Shown: one piece after another, positions 50,180-61,938 of the stretch | How the letters are laid out: each line of letters begins with the position of its first letter | Numbering within the stretch: position 1 is the first letter of the stretch | NCBI RefSeq assembly: GCF_048771995.1 | Contig: NC_133026.1 | Coordinates: 120,175,501-120,239,500 of the forward strand | From: Taeniopygia guttata | Lineage: Eukaryota > Chordata > Aves > Passeriformes > Estrildidae | DNA length: 64,000 nt | Reading direction: 5' to 3' | Made by a program: the position numbers and the translations under genes | The notes under the pieces: model-generated | Seen by the model: the letters and a program-made list of their open reading frames with translations, nothing else | Database searches by the model: none | Told to the model about the DNA's origin: nothing

Positions 50180-51111
50180 CTGAAAGATTAATACATTAAC
50201 AAGAGTGGTAAGGTCCAGGGTTGCACATCTTTAAGACATGTTTATTACCAGATGGCACTTGAGATTCAAAGGTCACCGTGGAAGGTAACATTTTAAAGTG
50301 AAACAACAATATTTATGTTCAAATACTATGCTGATGAGATCATATGAAAATATGTTTCTGATTAAATTAGTTTATAAATAGCCACAATATATCTACTGAA
50401 AATTCCAAAGGCCACTTTTAGTCTTAGTTCTTTTATTCTATTACTTCCTAATTTATTTAGTAACACAAGACTACTTTCTTACATAAACAGACTAGCAGCT
50501 GGAAAAAAAATCTTTATTGGATGGACAATCCCACTTTCCTAAATAATTGAAAATCCAGTGTGAAACCCTGTTCTATTGTCTACTACTTAAAGCTTAATTC
50601 CATATCAGAGTTTTTTTTAAGACTTGGAAGAAATTTCAACTTTTAAATTCTCTGAGGTAAAACTCAGCTTGCAGTCATAATGCCTTATTGGCAGATAGCT
50701 ATGCTTATTTACAGGCAATATCATGTGCTACAACACATTTGACAAAAATCATGTTATGCTTCTTACACAGAATCCATACAATGGAAAGAAAATCCTTTTC
50801 TTTAGCATTTCCACAGGACTATCTCATAGCTAATTAGTAAACATTATCACTAACACTAAACCTGAAATCATGTTTATCCTCTCAAATTGTCACAAACTGT
50901 ATGTAAATTCCAGAGGAAATAGTTTTGCATAGGTTTAAAAGGGCAACTAAGCTCTTAATTAACATTTCTTATCTACCATGCCACACAGGCATTAAAATGC
51001 AGAGGATTTAAATTGTACTTACTTTTCATGTGATCCGTTCTCAAGTTTCATAGCTCCTTCCACTGGATCCAGTCCTTGTTCTGAAAACTGTTTCAAGGCA
51101 CTTAACGCTGC
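50086..51111 (-). CDS. STAU2: Staufen homolog 2, C-terminal end (last two coding exons; rest lies beyond the window)
   Basis: STAU2 is a double-stranded RNA-binding protein of ribonucleoprotein granules that transports mRNAs in neurons and oocytes and takes part in Staufen-mediated decay. Two minus-strand exons (51023-51111 and 50086-50179) splice in frame and give 60 residues plus TAG. That is the same length as the human STAU2 tail after ARIQGFQ, as I remember it. Shared landmarks are AALSALKQFSEQGLDP, EKADN and GTIAQDC near the end; the last residues diverge from human. The AALSALKQF segment resembles the second helix of a dsRNA-binding domain and fits the degenerate fifth domain of STAU2 (inference). 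The intact RNA-binding domains 1-4 and the tubulin-binding region are encoded upstream, outside the window. The STAU1 paralogue is excluded because its C-terminus is different. Confidence 0.95.
50180..51022 (-). other. STAU2: STAU2 last intron
   Basis: An 843-nt intron read on the minus strand from gtaagtac to atctttcag. It is strongly AT-rich. Nothing else is recognised inside it. Confidence 0.92.
51023..51111 (-). CDS. STAU2: STAU2 penultimate coding exon
   Basis: The exon has 89 nt, 29 codons plus two bases (AA) of a Lys codon. On the minus strand the acceptor is tttctttag before 51111 and the donor is gtaagt, the full consensus. It encodes AALSALKQFSEQGLDPVEGA then MKLENGSHE. Phase 0 at its start agrees with the preceding mammalian exon ending at a whole codon after GFQ. 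Confidence 0.95.
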
Positions 51112-54100
51112 CTAAAGAAAAAATGAGTTGTCAAAAAACCCACTGGCACAATTATATTAGCACCAAAGGAAGGAAGGTGTGTGTTTTGGTATTCTAGATT
51201 CAATTTCTTTCCTGTTTATTGAAGCCATCTAGGCTGCAGAGCTAAGCGAGTGGGTGCACAACAGCTCCATGATAAATAGCTGTGCTTGTGCGTGGATTGA
51301 GGAGATCTCCTTCTTCCTGGGTATATCAGTGACTCCCATTTGTGTCTATGCAAGCTTCATCACTTATATAAAGAATAGGACATACTTTTAGGATTCTCGG
51401 CTTTCTAGCTGCAAAGTGTCTCCAGCTTCCCCATATGCTTTCCTAGAGCCCACACTTTCTAGAGATCCTATGGACAAACTTTTGAGCTGCAAATGGTTGC
51501 AGAAGGTGTGAGAAGTGGGAAGAGGGTCAGCAGGACACTACCAGCACTCCAAACTCAGATCTGGAAAAATGTTACAGCCTGATGTCTTGCACACAGGTAC
51601 TGAAATGTGCTAATCAGGGGGATGCTATATGGAGTGATTAGGGAGAATCAGGAATAGAAGAACAGTCAGGTTTTATCTAACATTTTCCATTGCATTCTTC
51701 ATTGACCAACTTCTGCCTTATCTGCTATGAGCCCCCTCTTCTTCTCTTCCTTCTATCTGCTTTGGTAAAAAAAATTTCTTTTTTGTAATTGATTTGGAAA
51801 AGCTTGATTATGAAAATCTCTGACACCTTATGGCCGACTTTGAAGATAGAGCCAGCACAATAAAACAGCTGAGGTCAGTTCTACTGAGAAGGTGAAATGT
51901 AAAGCAGAACCACAAAATAGATTTTGTGTTTTAATCACTTCCTCCTGAGATGCATTCAGAACAAATCACAGGGGAAAGAAAAGGTGACTTTGCACATTGT
52001 GCCCTAAGCTAACACCTCAAGCAATGGAACTCTCTGGAGGCCCTAAAGCGCTGTTTAGAGTGAAGCAATTGCTGCTCTCTTCTTATTTGTTGGGACAGAA
52101 AGAATCTGTGACTCTATCTTCCTTTCCCCCAGAGAGCAGGGACCCAGCCTGGAACAGGAGTTGCCATTGTAATGAAGTACTAGATTTGCCTTTGTACTAA
52201 TTCTTTGCCTGGATTCTCTCAACAACTCCTTCACTTGAAACGTATGTTTATACAACTTAAATATTATTAGACAATGTGTACTTTGGTGAGATGAGTAGCA
52301 GCACAAAAATTGCCAGGCTGCCTCAAAGTAAAAGACCACATGTCCCATATTTGTCTATAGTAATGACTAGCTGCTGAAGCCTCAGAAGGCTGTACAAGGC
52401 ACTCCCACCCACCACACATGAAAGTAGAATCTTTCTAATCTTTGAAATGTTATGGTTTGTGCCCTGAGGGAAAAAAAAAAAATTGAACATTTTAGAAAGT
52501 CTCTTGGTAAACCTCAGATTATCACTGTTACCTACAATCCACTCCACCTTTACCATGTGTTCTGAGCCCCTTGTATGAGATCCCATTACTGGATCTTTCA
52601 CTTTTATCACTCACTGAGTTTCCCAGAGAGAATTTTCTCTTTCCTCATTTCTTCTGGTTTTCTTGATGTTTTTATATATTTCCATTCTTCATAAAAATTC
52701 TTTCTCTAGCACCTCAGTGTCCCTTCACAAGTTTCACATGTGCATTCTCTACTCCTATAAGATCTAACCACCATCTGTCTTTCCATCCTTGATCTTGATT
52801 GCACAGCAAAGTGACCGCTCATTGCAAATAATTCCTCCAGTGGCAATGAGGGTTTTCAACTATGCTCCTCTTAACTTTTCGGTTCCAGTAACCCAACACA
52901 TTTCTTCATCCCAATTTCTCTCTTCTTCTCCTCTCCCTGAGGTCCTTTTCATGACAATACAAGTAGGACTCATCAGGTGAGGAAGGGGAGTGATTTGGGC
53001 TCCTATGCTTCCTTGTACTTTAATTGGTCATGGGTTAGCAACTGTGAGAAAGAATCCAATGGGTAGGGACCAGCACCCAAGAATCTCCTGTCTTCTCACA
53101 TCCATTTTTTCCTGATGCACATTAGCAAAACTATCAGAATCTCCTTCCTTCTTATGCATGGTAAACCTAAGCCCATTACCAGGTAGCACTGCAAGGAGGG
53201 AAGGAAGCTGAGACATCGGCTCCTCCCACACAGTTAAACTGCTACCTCACATGTTTCTCAACACACTTTGTTTACTTTTTCATACCCACTCGTAGCTTCC
53301 TGGTCTGATGTGTGAATTGTAAACTTATTGTGGAAGAACTTTGTGTTCAGGTTATTTGTTTGTATAGTGACTTGGACGAAAATGCCCTGATCACAGTTTG
53401 TAAGTAGAGCCAAGTAAAGTTTCATTCAAGATTAAATCACAGATTGATCATATGATCTGCAGAACAGTCTGGTCTCAATTAGGAGCAACTGAAATCCTGA
53501 AATCATCAAGAGATTAATTAGACTAACATAAACATCCAAAATCTAGAATTGCTGAGTAGCTCTGTTAGTTACTACTGTTTTACTCACAGAACTGACTACT
53601 TGCAAGGCATCCCACATAAATTACAGAGCAGCTTTCAGGGTTGTTTTCCAGGAAAACTGATTCAAAACTTTCTGGATGAACATTAGCCACCAGCTTAATA
53701 GAATCAGATCAAGAGAGCCCTTCTCCTCTTTTAACAGCAAGGGGAAAAATATAAAATAATGCACGTTTTTTGCATATAAACATGGATCATTGGGTGTCAA
53801 TGGGAGCATGGGAGCATATGGCTGTCAATAAAGTAAATACAGAACAATTAGAAAAAGTACATAAAATGAAAATATGATTTAAGGTGTTCAATGATAAGCA
53901 TGTTTAATACCAACACAATTTCAAAATCCTAATGCTTGTAACATGGTGCGATCTCATTTCGCCATCTCACTCTTCCTCAAGCCATGCCTTTCCCATACTG
54001 AAATAGGACATAAAAGATAAAATCTCAGACCTATTGCATTTGTGAAACCAAATATCAGAGAGAGCAATTGGCAGGGAAGCAGTCTGTGCCTGTATCCTTG

Positions 54101-57100
54101 ATGTGCCGGCTACAGGTATCAGGGTGTTTTTGTGAGCACTGTCTGCATTTTTCCAGCTCCTAAATGTACTCCCACCCAGGACTTCAGCAGCTGTCAGGAC
54201 TAAGCTTTTCTTCCCCAGGTTCTCCAAATCTCCTACACCTCACAGTCCCTCTTTAACTTCCAGTTTCCTAATGTATTCCAGGTTAATATGAGGTCTGCTT
54301 TCTTTTTCATGGAACCATGTCTTACTGTCTATAAGCTACCTGTGGGGGAAGCCTAATTACTTATATCCCAATATTTGCAACAAGATTTGAGTTTTGGGAA
54401 AGTTTATTTCCTTTTTATAAGGTCAATTTGTTGGATGTGGCTGAAGGGGAGTAGAGGAACGGTAGAGAGCCCTGCAGCGTGCCAAAACCTCCCCCTTTTC
54501 TTTCTCCCATAGCCTGCTTGTATTTGGAAGGATCAGCAAGCTAAGAGAAGCAGGTGAGTAAACAATACTTTGGATCTTAATTGATTTCTTTAATGTTTCT
54601 TCTCTCCCCATCATGCCCCTAGACAGACATGAAGATGCTGGATTCAGGAAGGAAGCTGGTAGCTTAGAGGCTGTGACCTGAATAGTCAGCAGAGCGACAC
54701 AGAGCTCAAGTAATCTGCAGTGAAGAAGAGTTACAAGCAGACACCAGGGTAATTTAATCCATGATTCAATTATATTAGTCCCAATAGATTTACACCACTT
54801 GGCTTAAATATAACTTATGAATGGCAGATAACATAGGTTAAATGAAAAGGAAAGAAAAGAATGGAACATTTGACAGTGAATCTGGTGAACAATTTCCTCT
54901 TTCAAAGGCTCAACACTTCCTTCCATTGATATTTTCTTACAATACAGCATCTGCACAGATACAGAGAAATTTTTCTCTCCCCCAGAAGATTTTACAACTG
55001 TTTTGTGAGTGAAGCCCCATAGGTTACAGAACAGATGTCCTTACACATTTCTTGTATCACTTGTTTTTTGTATAGCTACAACAGTGCCAAAAATACGATG
55101 CCAACAGGATGCACCGCAATGCTAGCTGTTTGTCTTGGCTGCCATTTCCATTATTGGTATGTGTGTGTATCAGGATGGGGATGGATGTTTCCAGTCATTT
55201 TTTAGCTTTCTTCAAGTCAATTGGCAATTAGCAAATAGACTGAAACTTGTAAATATTCTTCCTGTTTCTCTCTCTGGGGATTAAGTGTCTTATAATGACA
55301 ATCTAGTAACATTAGATCATTCTCTAGCAAGAGCAGCAGACAGGCACTCCACTAGTCCATATGCATTTAAGATCACATCCTCACCATAAAATTTTCATGT
55401 TTGTTTTAACACAGTATGTGGTTTGTGTTTTTCCTCTTAAATCTATATTACATTTCAGCTTATTACGTGAAACTGAAAATTGTAAACGTTTGTTGTTCTC
55501 TGTGGCTCTTCCAGTTGACTTTACCAAGGAGGTCTGAGACAATCCTAATAAAGACACAGTTTCATACTGCTAGTTCACTGGCAATATGCCTCCTAACATC
55601 AATTTTCTAAGTACAAGAAAAAACATATTCAGCTTGGCCTTAATCAGTGTTTTCTGAAGACATAAAATTATGGGTAGAAACTGCAAGACTGACTTGTCAG
55701 AGTCTAGAAGAGTTCGTGAAGGACAAGATTTTATTGTCTTTAGTAGCTGGGTCTTAGTTCAGGACCAAGTTTTCTGGGTCAAATGATTTATTGTGGTCAT
55801 GTTTCTTGTAGTCACGTGCCATATGCATCAGCAAGTCTCTATTGCTCAAGTTTAGGCTTGAGAACATGTTTGCATACCTGGTTACCATCACAGACTCTAG
55901 ATCTGGATTTTAGTGTCTAGCCAAAAGCCTAGACAATAGTAGAGTGTGAGCAAAACTGGTAGTATGTACAAACAAATCAATGTTTATTTGTTTTCTAAAT
56001 CAAAAGAAAAATGTCCCTCTAATCAGTGAGTTTCTTTCCCTCTCCCTGACTACTGAGGCCTCAAAAGGCAATGTCAGCTGTGCAATAACATTGCAGCAAA
56101 GCTGTCTGAATCAGTAATGAGATGAGCTTCATGAATTTTTAATATATGGATTTTAATTTCACATTTATAGGCTATTTAAAAAAATTAATATTACAGCTAT
56201 AGACGTGAGTTTGAAGGTTCAGTGCCCCAAAACTGAGCAACTATTTAAATTTGTATGTATTCAAATTATTGTTCTTGGTGATTGCTTTTAATTTCTCTAG
56301 ATGAAGAAATTTTTGACTAAGCTTCCACCTGGCTTTAACTTGCCCACACTCAACACTTCATGCATAGAGAAATGCACAAAGAGAAGATATATTTCTTTGT
56401 GTAGACTTACATACATGCACACAAAGTAGCTAAAATTTGACTCCTTAACATCCCTATTTAATTCTCTTGAATTTGTCAGGATGGCTACATGCAAGCTAAA
56501 CAAAAACTTAAGTATTGCAAACAAATCCCTTTTTCCCACAGCTTCTGTTGCAAATGAATTCACTATATTGCAAACAATAACTCCTGCTAGGAGTTTTCAT
56601 TGCTTTCCTTTCAATGTGCTGTTCTCTCCAGCTGATTAGATTTCATGTGAACCAATGTTAAAATCTGTTTGAATATTAAGTTCAGAAAGGTTTTTCACAG
56701 CACACAGTGTAAACCTTAATTAAATGACTTCAAGCTCTTTCCTCATATGGTTTATGATATGCATGAAAAACACAGGGTTATAATCTGATTAACTCGTGTA
56801 GTTTACATGGAAATAGCATTTTCCAAATTGATTAATCTCTGCACAAAGGTATAGTCACTTGATAGGCACTACACTTAAGGCTACTGATTGCACCTGTCAA
56901 GAGAAGGAGCTCGGAGGATAGGAGGAGTCCACTGTTTTCAAACAAAGAATGATGATTCACAGATGTAGCTTAGAACAAGTCCCACGTTGTAGTTAATGCT
57001 GCCCCCAGGCAACTCATGCGGCCAGAATTTAAATGACACACAATCCATGTACAGCCTGACCTTGCCAGCTTTCTGGGGGTAATCCTAAAGAAAGGATTAA

Positions 57101-58647
57101 CTGTTCTTGAACAATTTTTCCAACATATTAAACAGAGCTTCTATCAACAGCATGCATGTCACCTTCTTCCACCTAGTTTTATTGGACACGTGTACTCATT
57201 CCTCCATGCCTCTTAATATGCTGAGAAGTGCATGGAGTGAAAGACACTATTCAACATGGAACTTTTTTTCCATAGGTTTTGATCTTCAACCTAAATTCAT
57301 CTACTTCATCTATTGAAGAGCCTGCTTAACAGTAGAGAGAGTCAATTGGGCATGGCTTATTTTCCATGTGAACCACCGCACTCAAAATCTGACGGCCATT
57401 CTTGTGACCATGCAATAATTTCAGGAGTAAGGAATGGTGAAGCATTCCCTTAAAGCCCAAGAAAGATCTGCATAATAATCTGGGGTAAGATTGTTTTAAT
57501 GGTGATAGAATACTTTCCAGTCACAAAGAGAGAAAAGCTGAAGAGGATTTAATAAATGATACTTAAACACATCTAATTTAACAGAATAAGAAATTAATCT
57601 AGCATGGAGAGGTTAGTCTAGTTGCCAAGTTTAGGTTGTGTTCTTACTTGCAGGTAGGAATAGGAGAAGAAGGGATCGCTAAAGGATCTGTATGGGACTC
57701 AGACTGTACAGGACTCTTTAATCTGCATCTTCTCAGACTCTTCCCACACTCATATTCCCACTTGAAAGGGGCAATATACTCAAGTGCTGCCACGACATTT
57801 GCCTTCATGACAATTTATGCAGGAAACCAGTAAGTTGATGCTTCTTCATGAACATCTCATAAGAGCTTTCAGGTTCAGTGCCAGTATCTGCTGACCTGTG
57901 TCTACAACCTCTAATGGTAAAGTGAGGTGTGAAAGTTGGGCCCCAAGTACCAGCACTTAAAATAAATCTTAAACAGTTAAAACAGGATTAAGAGTAAAGT
58001 AAATCTTCTCTCAGATATTTTCAGATATGCAGTGTATCTGCTATAGATTTTGTCTAGAATTCTGGAAGTTCTTTTAAAGTAAATTTATTTCTAAGTTCAA
58101 GACTCCAAATTTTTCCTTCAGTTGCTGCAATTCCAAGAACAAATACAGAAATAATCATGCATCATCACAGCTTATTTATGAGCATGAAAGAAAATATTTT
58201 AAAATTAAATTTCCAAGTGTTTGCACTACACATATACAATAGAATTTTACTAGACAGCAATTAATCTTAAATTAATCTTGCTTCTAATTTTATATCCTTA
58301 GACAAAAGCTACTTAAACACTAACTTTCAGAAGGAGGTAGACATTTAAGTAATATAGGGGCTTTCACTAATTAGAGACTTCCAAATGAGAGTATTTACAT
58401 GGCCAGTTATTGGTAGGTAGATGTTTAAATTATGCAACTAAGACAACACTCAAGCATGATTGAGGAGCTGCAGACAAAAATTATAGGAGATTTTAAGAAA
58501 GACAGCTTCAAATGTAAAGCTGAAAACAGGAGAATGGATATCCTCAGGCAAAATCCTGCACCAGCATTGAAAAAAGGCCATGAATCACTCTCTCATCACT
58601 GATGGCTGGAAAATATCCCCGTCAGCTGTGTTCTCAGAATTATTTGG

Positions 58648-58669
58648 TTTATTTATTTATTTATTTATA
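58648..58669. repeat. STAU2: (TTTA)n microsatellite
   Basis: About five tandem TTTA units within the STAU2 intron. Confidence 0.93.
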
Positions 58670-61230
58670 GGCATTTCTCCACATCACTGCAATAGAGTTG
58701 CAAGTCAGCTACCATTAACCCCATATACATTGCAGAAGATTTTGACCTCCTGATTTTAAATAAGTTGACTGAGATTCCTGATTGTGTAAGAGTTTACAGT
58801 GACTTCTAAAATACACTGTGTTAAACAATCCTCTTCCTTCATCTGACCTCCATAGCTCCATCCTGGTTTTGACATCACTGCCACTGCCTTCACTGCATAG
58901 GTGTCAATACATAAATTACTGTGTTATTCTCCATGAGGGAATGGGCCCTGACCCACGTAGTAATGTAGATATAGCTAGAATTCTTTTAACAAAATTAATG
59001 AGCTATAAGCATTTATTCTGTTATTTAAGTGGTTTTCTTAGGTAATTGCTCATACAGAGTGGTCAAAAAAATAGATATTGGAAGTTTTTTATAAATTCCC
59101 AAATATCCACACCAAAATCAGTATACAACAAGATTCAAGCTATGAAGTATTACTCAATACTTGCATCAATATGGTTACTCTTTCTCTTAGTAAACTGTGT
59201 AAAACACTCTCACTAGTGTTTAGGTACTTTTTGGCTCCCCTTGAGGATATTCTCTTTTTCATAAGACAAAATGTCACTAAAGGACAGAGGTAGTTCCATT
59301 AATGCTGTTTTAAAAGAGAAGGAAACCAAAGAGAGAGAACCTGAGCACAGAAAGGGCTGGCTCAAGGTCAGGCAATAAAAGTACGAATCAGTTTTACTAG
59401 TTTACATGCATTTTGTCATAGGCCAAGATAGAAAGAGGGAGATTCTGAATAAAGGTATGTAATGATAGAAAATTTTGAAGTCTGCAATACAGCCATTTAA
59501 TTCAAATGCCTCATTCCTTTCACTATCACTCATCAAGTTATCATCTTCCCAACAATGCAAAACATTTTCTACAGAGGAGGAAAAGTCACCTTTTTAGGAG
59601 AAGATGACTTGTGAGAGCCTCTCACAATTTTTTTTTGCTGACATATTCTAAAGAGTATTTTTCCCCCCACAATGTTTAACAAAAATAACTATATTTTTCT
59701 TTAAACTTGACATATTTTATGTCTAAAGACCATACACTTTGCTTTAGACAGGGGAGCAATTTCCTAAATATCAGATTCCTTGGTTTTAGCAATTTTAGAA
59801 TGAAAGAATGTTTGTTCTCTCATACTGAGTCCATTACCTTAAATTTTAAGCTCTTGTCAATCTAAACATGACTGGAATCTTCAGTTTGAAGACAAAAGCA
59901 ATAGATTACACTTAATGCAAAGCATTGGCCACTGGTTTCTTCAAGGAGCAAATTGTAGCTGGAACAATGGGGGAGTTTAGGGCTGTAGATTCTTGCATTA
60001 CAACATCTGTAATGAAGCTCACGTACTAAATTGCATCCTATCTCTGCTTCTGTGAAACTCTACTCCTGTGGCCAGCACACTGGCATTCAGAGAAGGATAC
60101 CTCCACCCTCAGAGCCCTAATGACCAATCCCCCTGTTCATTCTCCAAGTCTCATTTTACAAGTGTGCATGTATGTCCAACAAAGTACCAAATCTAGATTG
60201 ACAGCTAAAAGCATTATATTTAGCATATATGGCATGTAATTAGAAATTTGAGTGTTTCCAAAAGTAAAAAGTTTTTGATTCTGATCTTAGAGTATTCTTT
60301 CACTGCATTAGCTGGTATTTTTTGCCTAATTGAAGTTTGTTTAAGTATGAGCAGAGTCAGACCCAAGAGCTACAGGACGAACTTCTCATCTGAAGTAGTT
60401 TGTAATATAATTTTGTCTTTGCTAACAGTTGATGGCTCATCCTCATCCCATTTTAACCTACAACTATCAGCTCCCTTAATGGAAGTGTCTATAAAGATTC
60501 TCTCTAAAATATGCTTTTCCAGCACACTTAATGTCTTTTAATGTCTTTCCAATTAAATCCAGATGTGAAAAGCTTAAGGAACAGTTCTCAGGACTGAAAA
60601 AGATGACATAAATCTTGCAGCTGACAGAGATCCCACTGAGCTCAGTTGGGGAAATTCACAGAGGACTTCTTGTGGGCCAGAAAAGCTGCTGGGTATAAAG
60701 ACAGATGTGTATACTCCTAATAAAAAAAATTAAATAAAAACTGACTCCTACAATGAGGTATCCACAATTATCAGGGACATTACTAACTCAATCCCTCAAT
60801 GTGCTGAGCACATCCTGTGCGGTACAAATTTCCCTCATCTTTTTGGGAAGTTTATCAGAGTTGCAGGGGGTCACATCTGTTTGGGAAAGAGCGCCTCACC
60901 TTTCAGGATTGCACCTCTTAAACCACTGTAGGGGCTTTACTGGAAAACACCGTCTGCCTTGCTCTCTTACTGCTATCAACAGGGAGGTAACATACTCTGC
61001 AAAACAATACTGAATTTTAGTCCACTCTATCTCTTCCATAATCAAGTTAGCTTATTAAACTGTGGTTTTATTACAGAAGACTCCCCAAATGTGATATTAA
61101 TTATAAATTCTTACCAGTATGATGGGAAACTGGGCATTCTTAGTAGCTGACTACCACTGCTGTGCAAGTGTTGTTTGTGCAGCTGTCAATTTGGGGTTTG
61201 TTTTGCTGTAATCACTTGCACACCCTTAGG

Positions 61231-61255
61231 ATTTATTTTATTTTATTTTATTTTA
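61231..61255. repeat. STAU2: (TTTTA)n short tandem repeat
   Basis: Four to five copies of TTTTA, the first one base shorter, within the STAU2 intron. Confidence 0.92.
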
Positions 61256-61809
61256 ACAATAGTACATCATCTTATTTTCCAAACACAAACTGTAAATGTA
61301 GGCTCAGATCAAGCCACATCTTTCAGAGGGACAGGAAATATTAACACACACAGTTTGTATTAAAGAATGTCTCTAGAAAACTGCCCAATGCTAACAGCTT
61401 TCATAATTTCCTACCTTTCTGCTACTTAGTTACTTTTGAAATTAGTAAATTATCCAGACAAATCAATGTTTTTTAAAGAGCTACATCCTTGTGAGACATC
61501 TGAAAAGAGAAGAATGTTCCATGATAGAAGAAAACCCCATTTCTAACTGAAGTTCAAATTTGGATCCATGTTTATTAGTGATGGGAACTTCAATAGAGAC
61601 ATTTTGTATAGCATTACTTAATTTCTTTGCATTTTTCTAATGTCCATACAAAGGTTTTAGCATGATTTGGTGTCATGAGTGAGTATACCGAAATATGAAA
61701 CTAACTACCTGAATTAAAGGACAATCTTGCATCCTCAAGTACAAGAAGTGATCCAATATTGGGATCTGAACAGTAGTGCAAACCTAACGCTGAAAGCAGC
61801 AGGCTCCTA

Positions 61810-61842
61810 AACACACACACATACATACATACACACACACAC

Positions 61843-61896
<54 letters not shown>

Positions 61897-61938
61897 ACAC
61901 ACTCTCTCTCTCTCTCTCTCTCTCTCGCTCTCTCTCTC
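61810..61938. repeat. STAU2: Compound (CA)n/(CATA)n/(CT)n microsatellite
   Basis: About 129 nt: CA repeats interspersed with two CATA blocks, then a long CA block (about 61855-61900), then CT repeats with one CG interruption to 61938. The minus-strand frame of Cys-Val and Arg-Glu repeats (61701-61940) is an artefact of the repeat. Confidence 0.97.
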
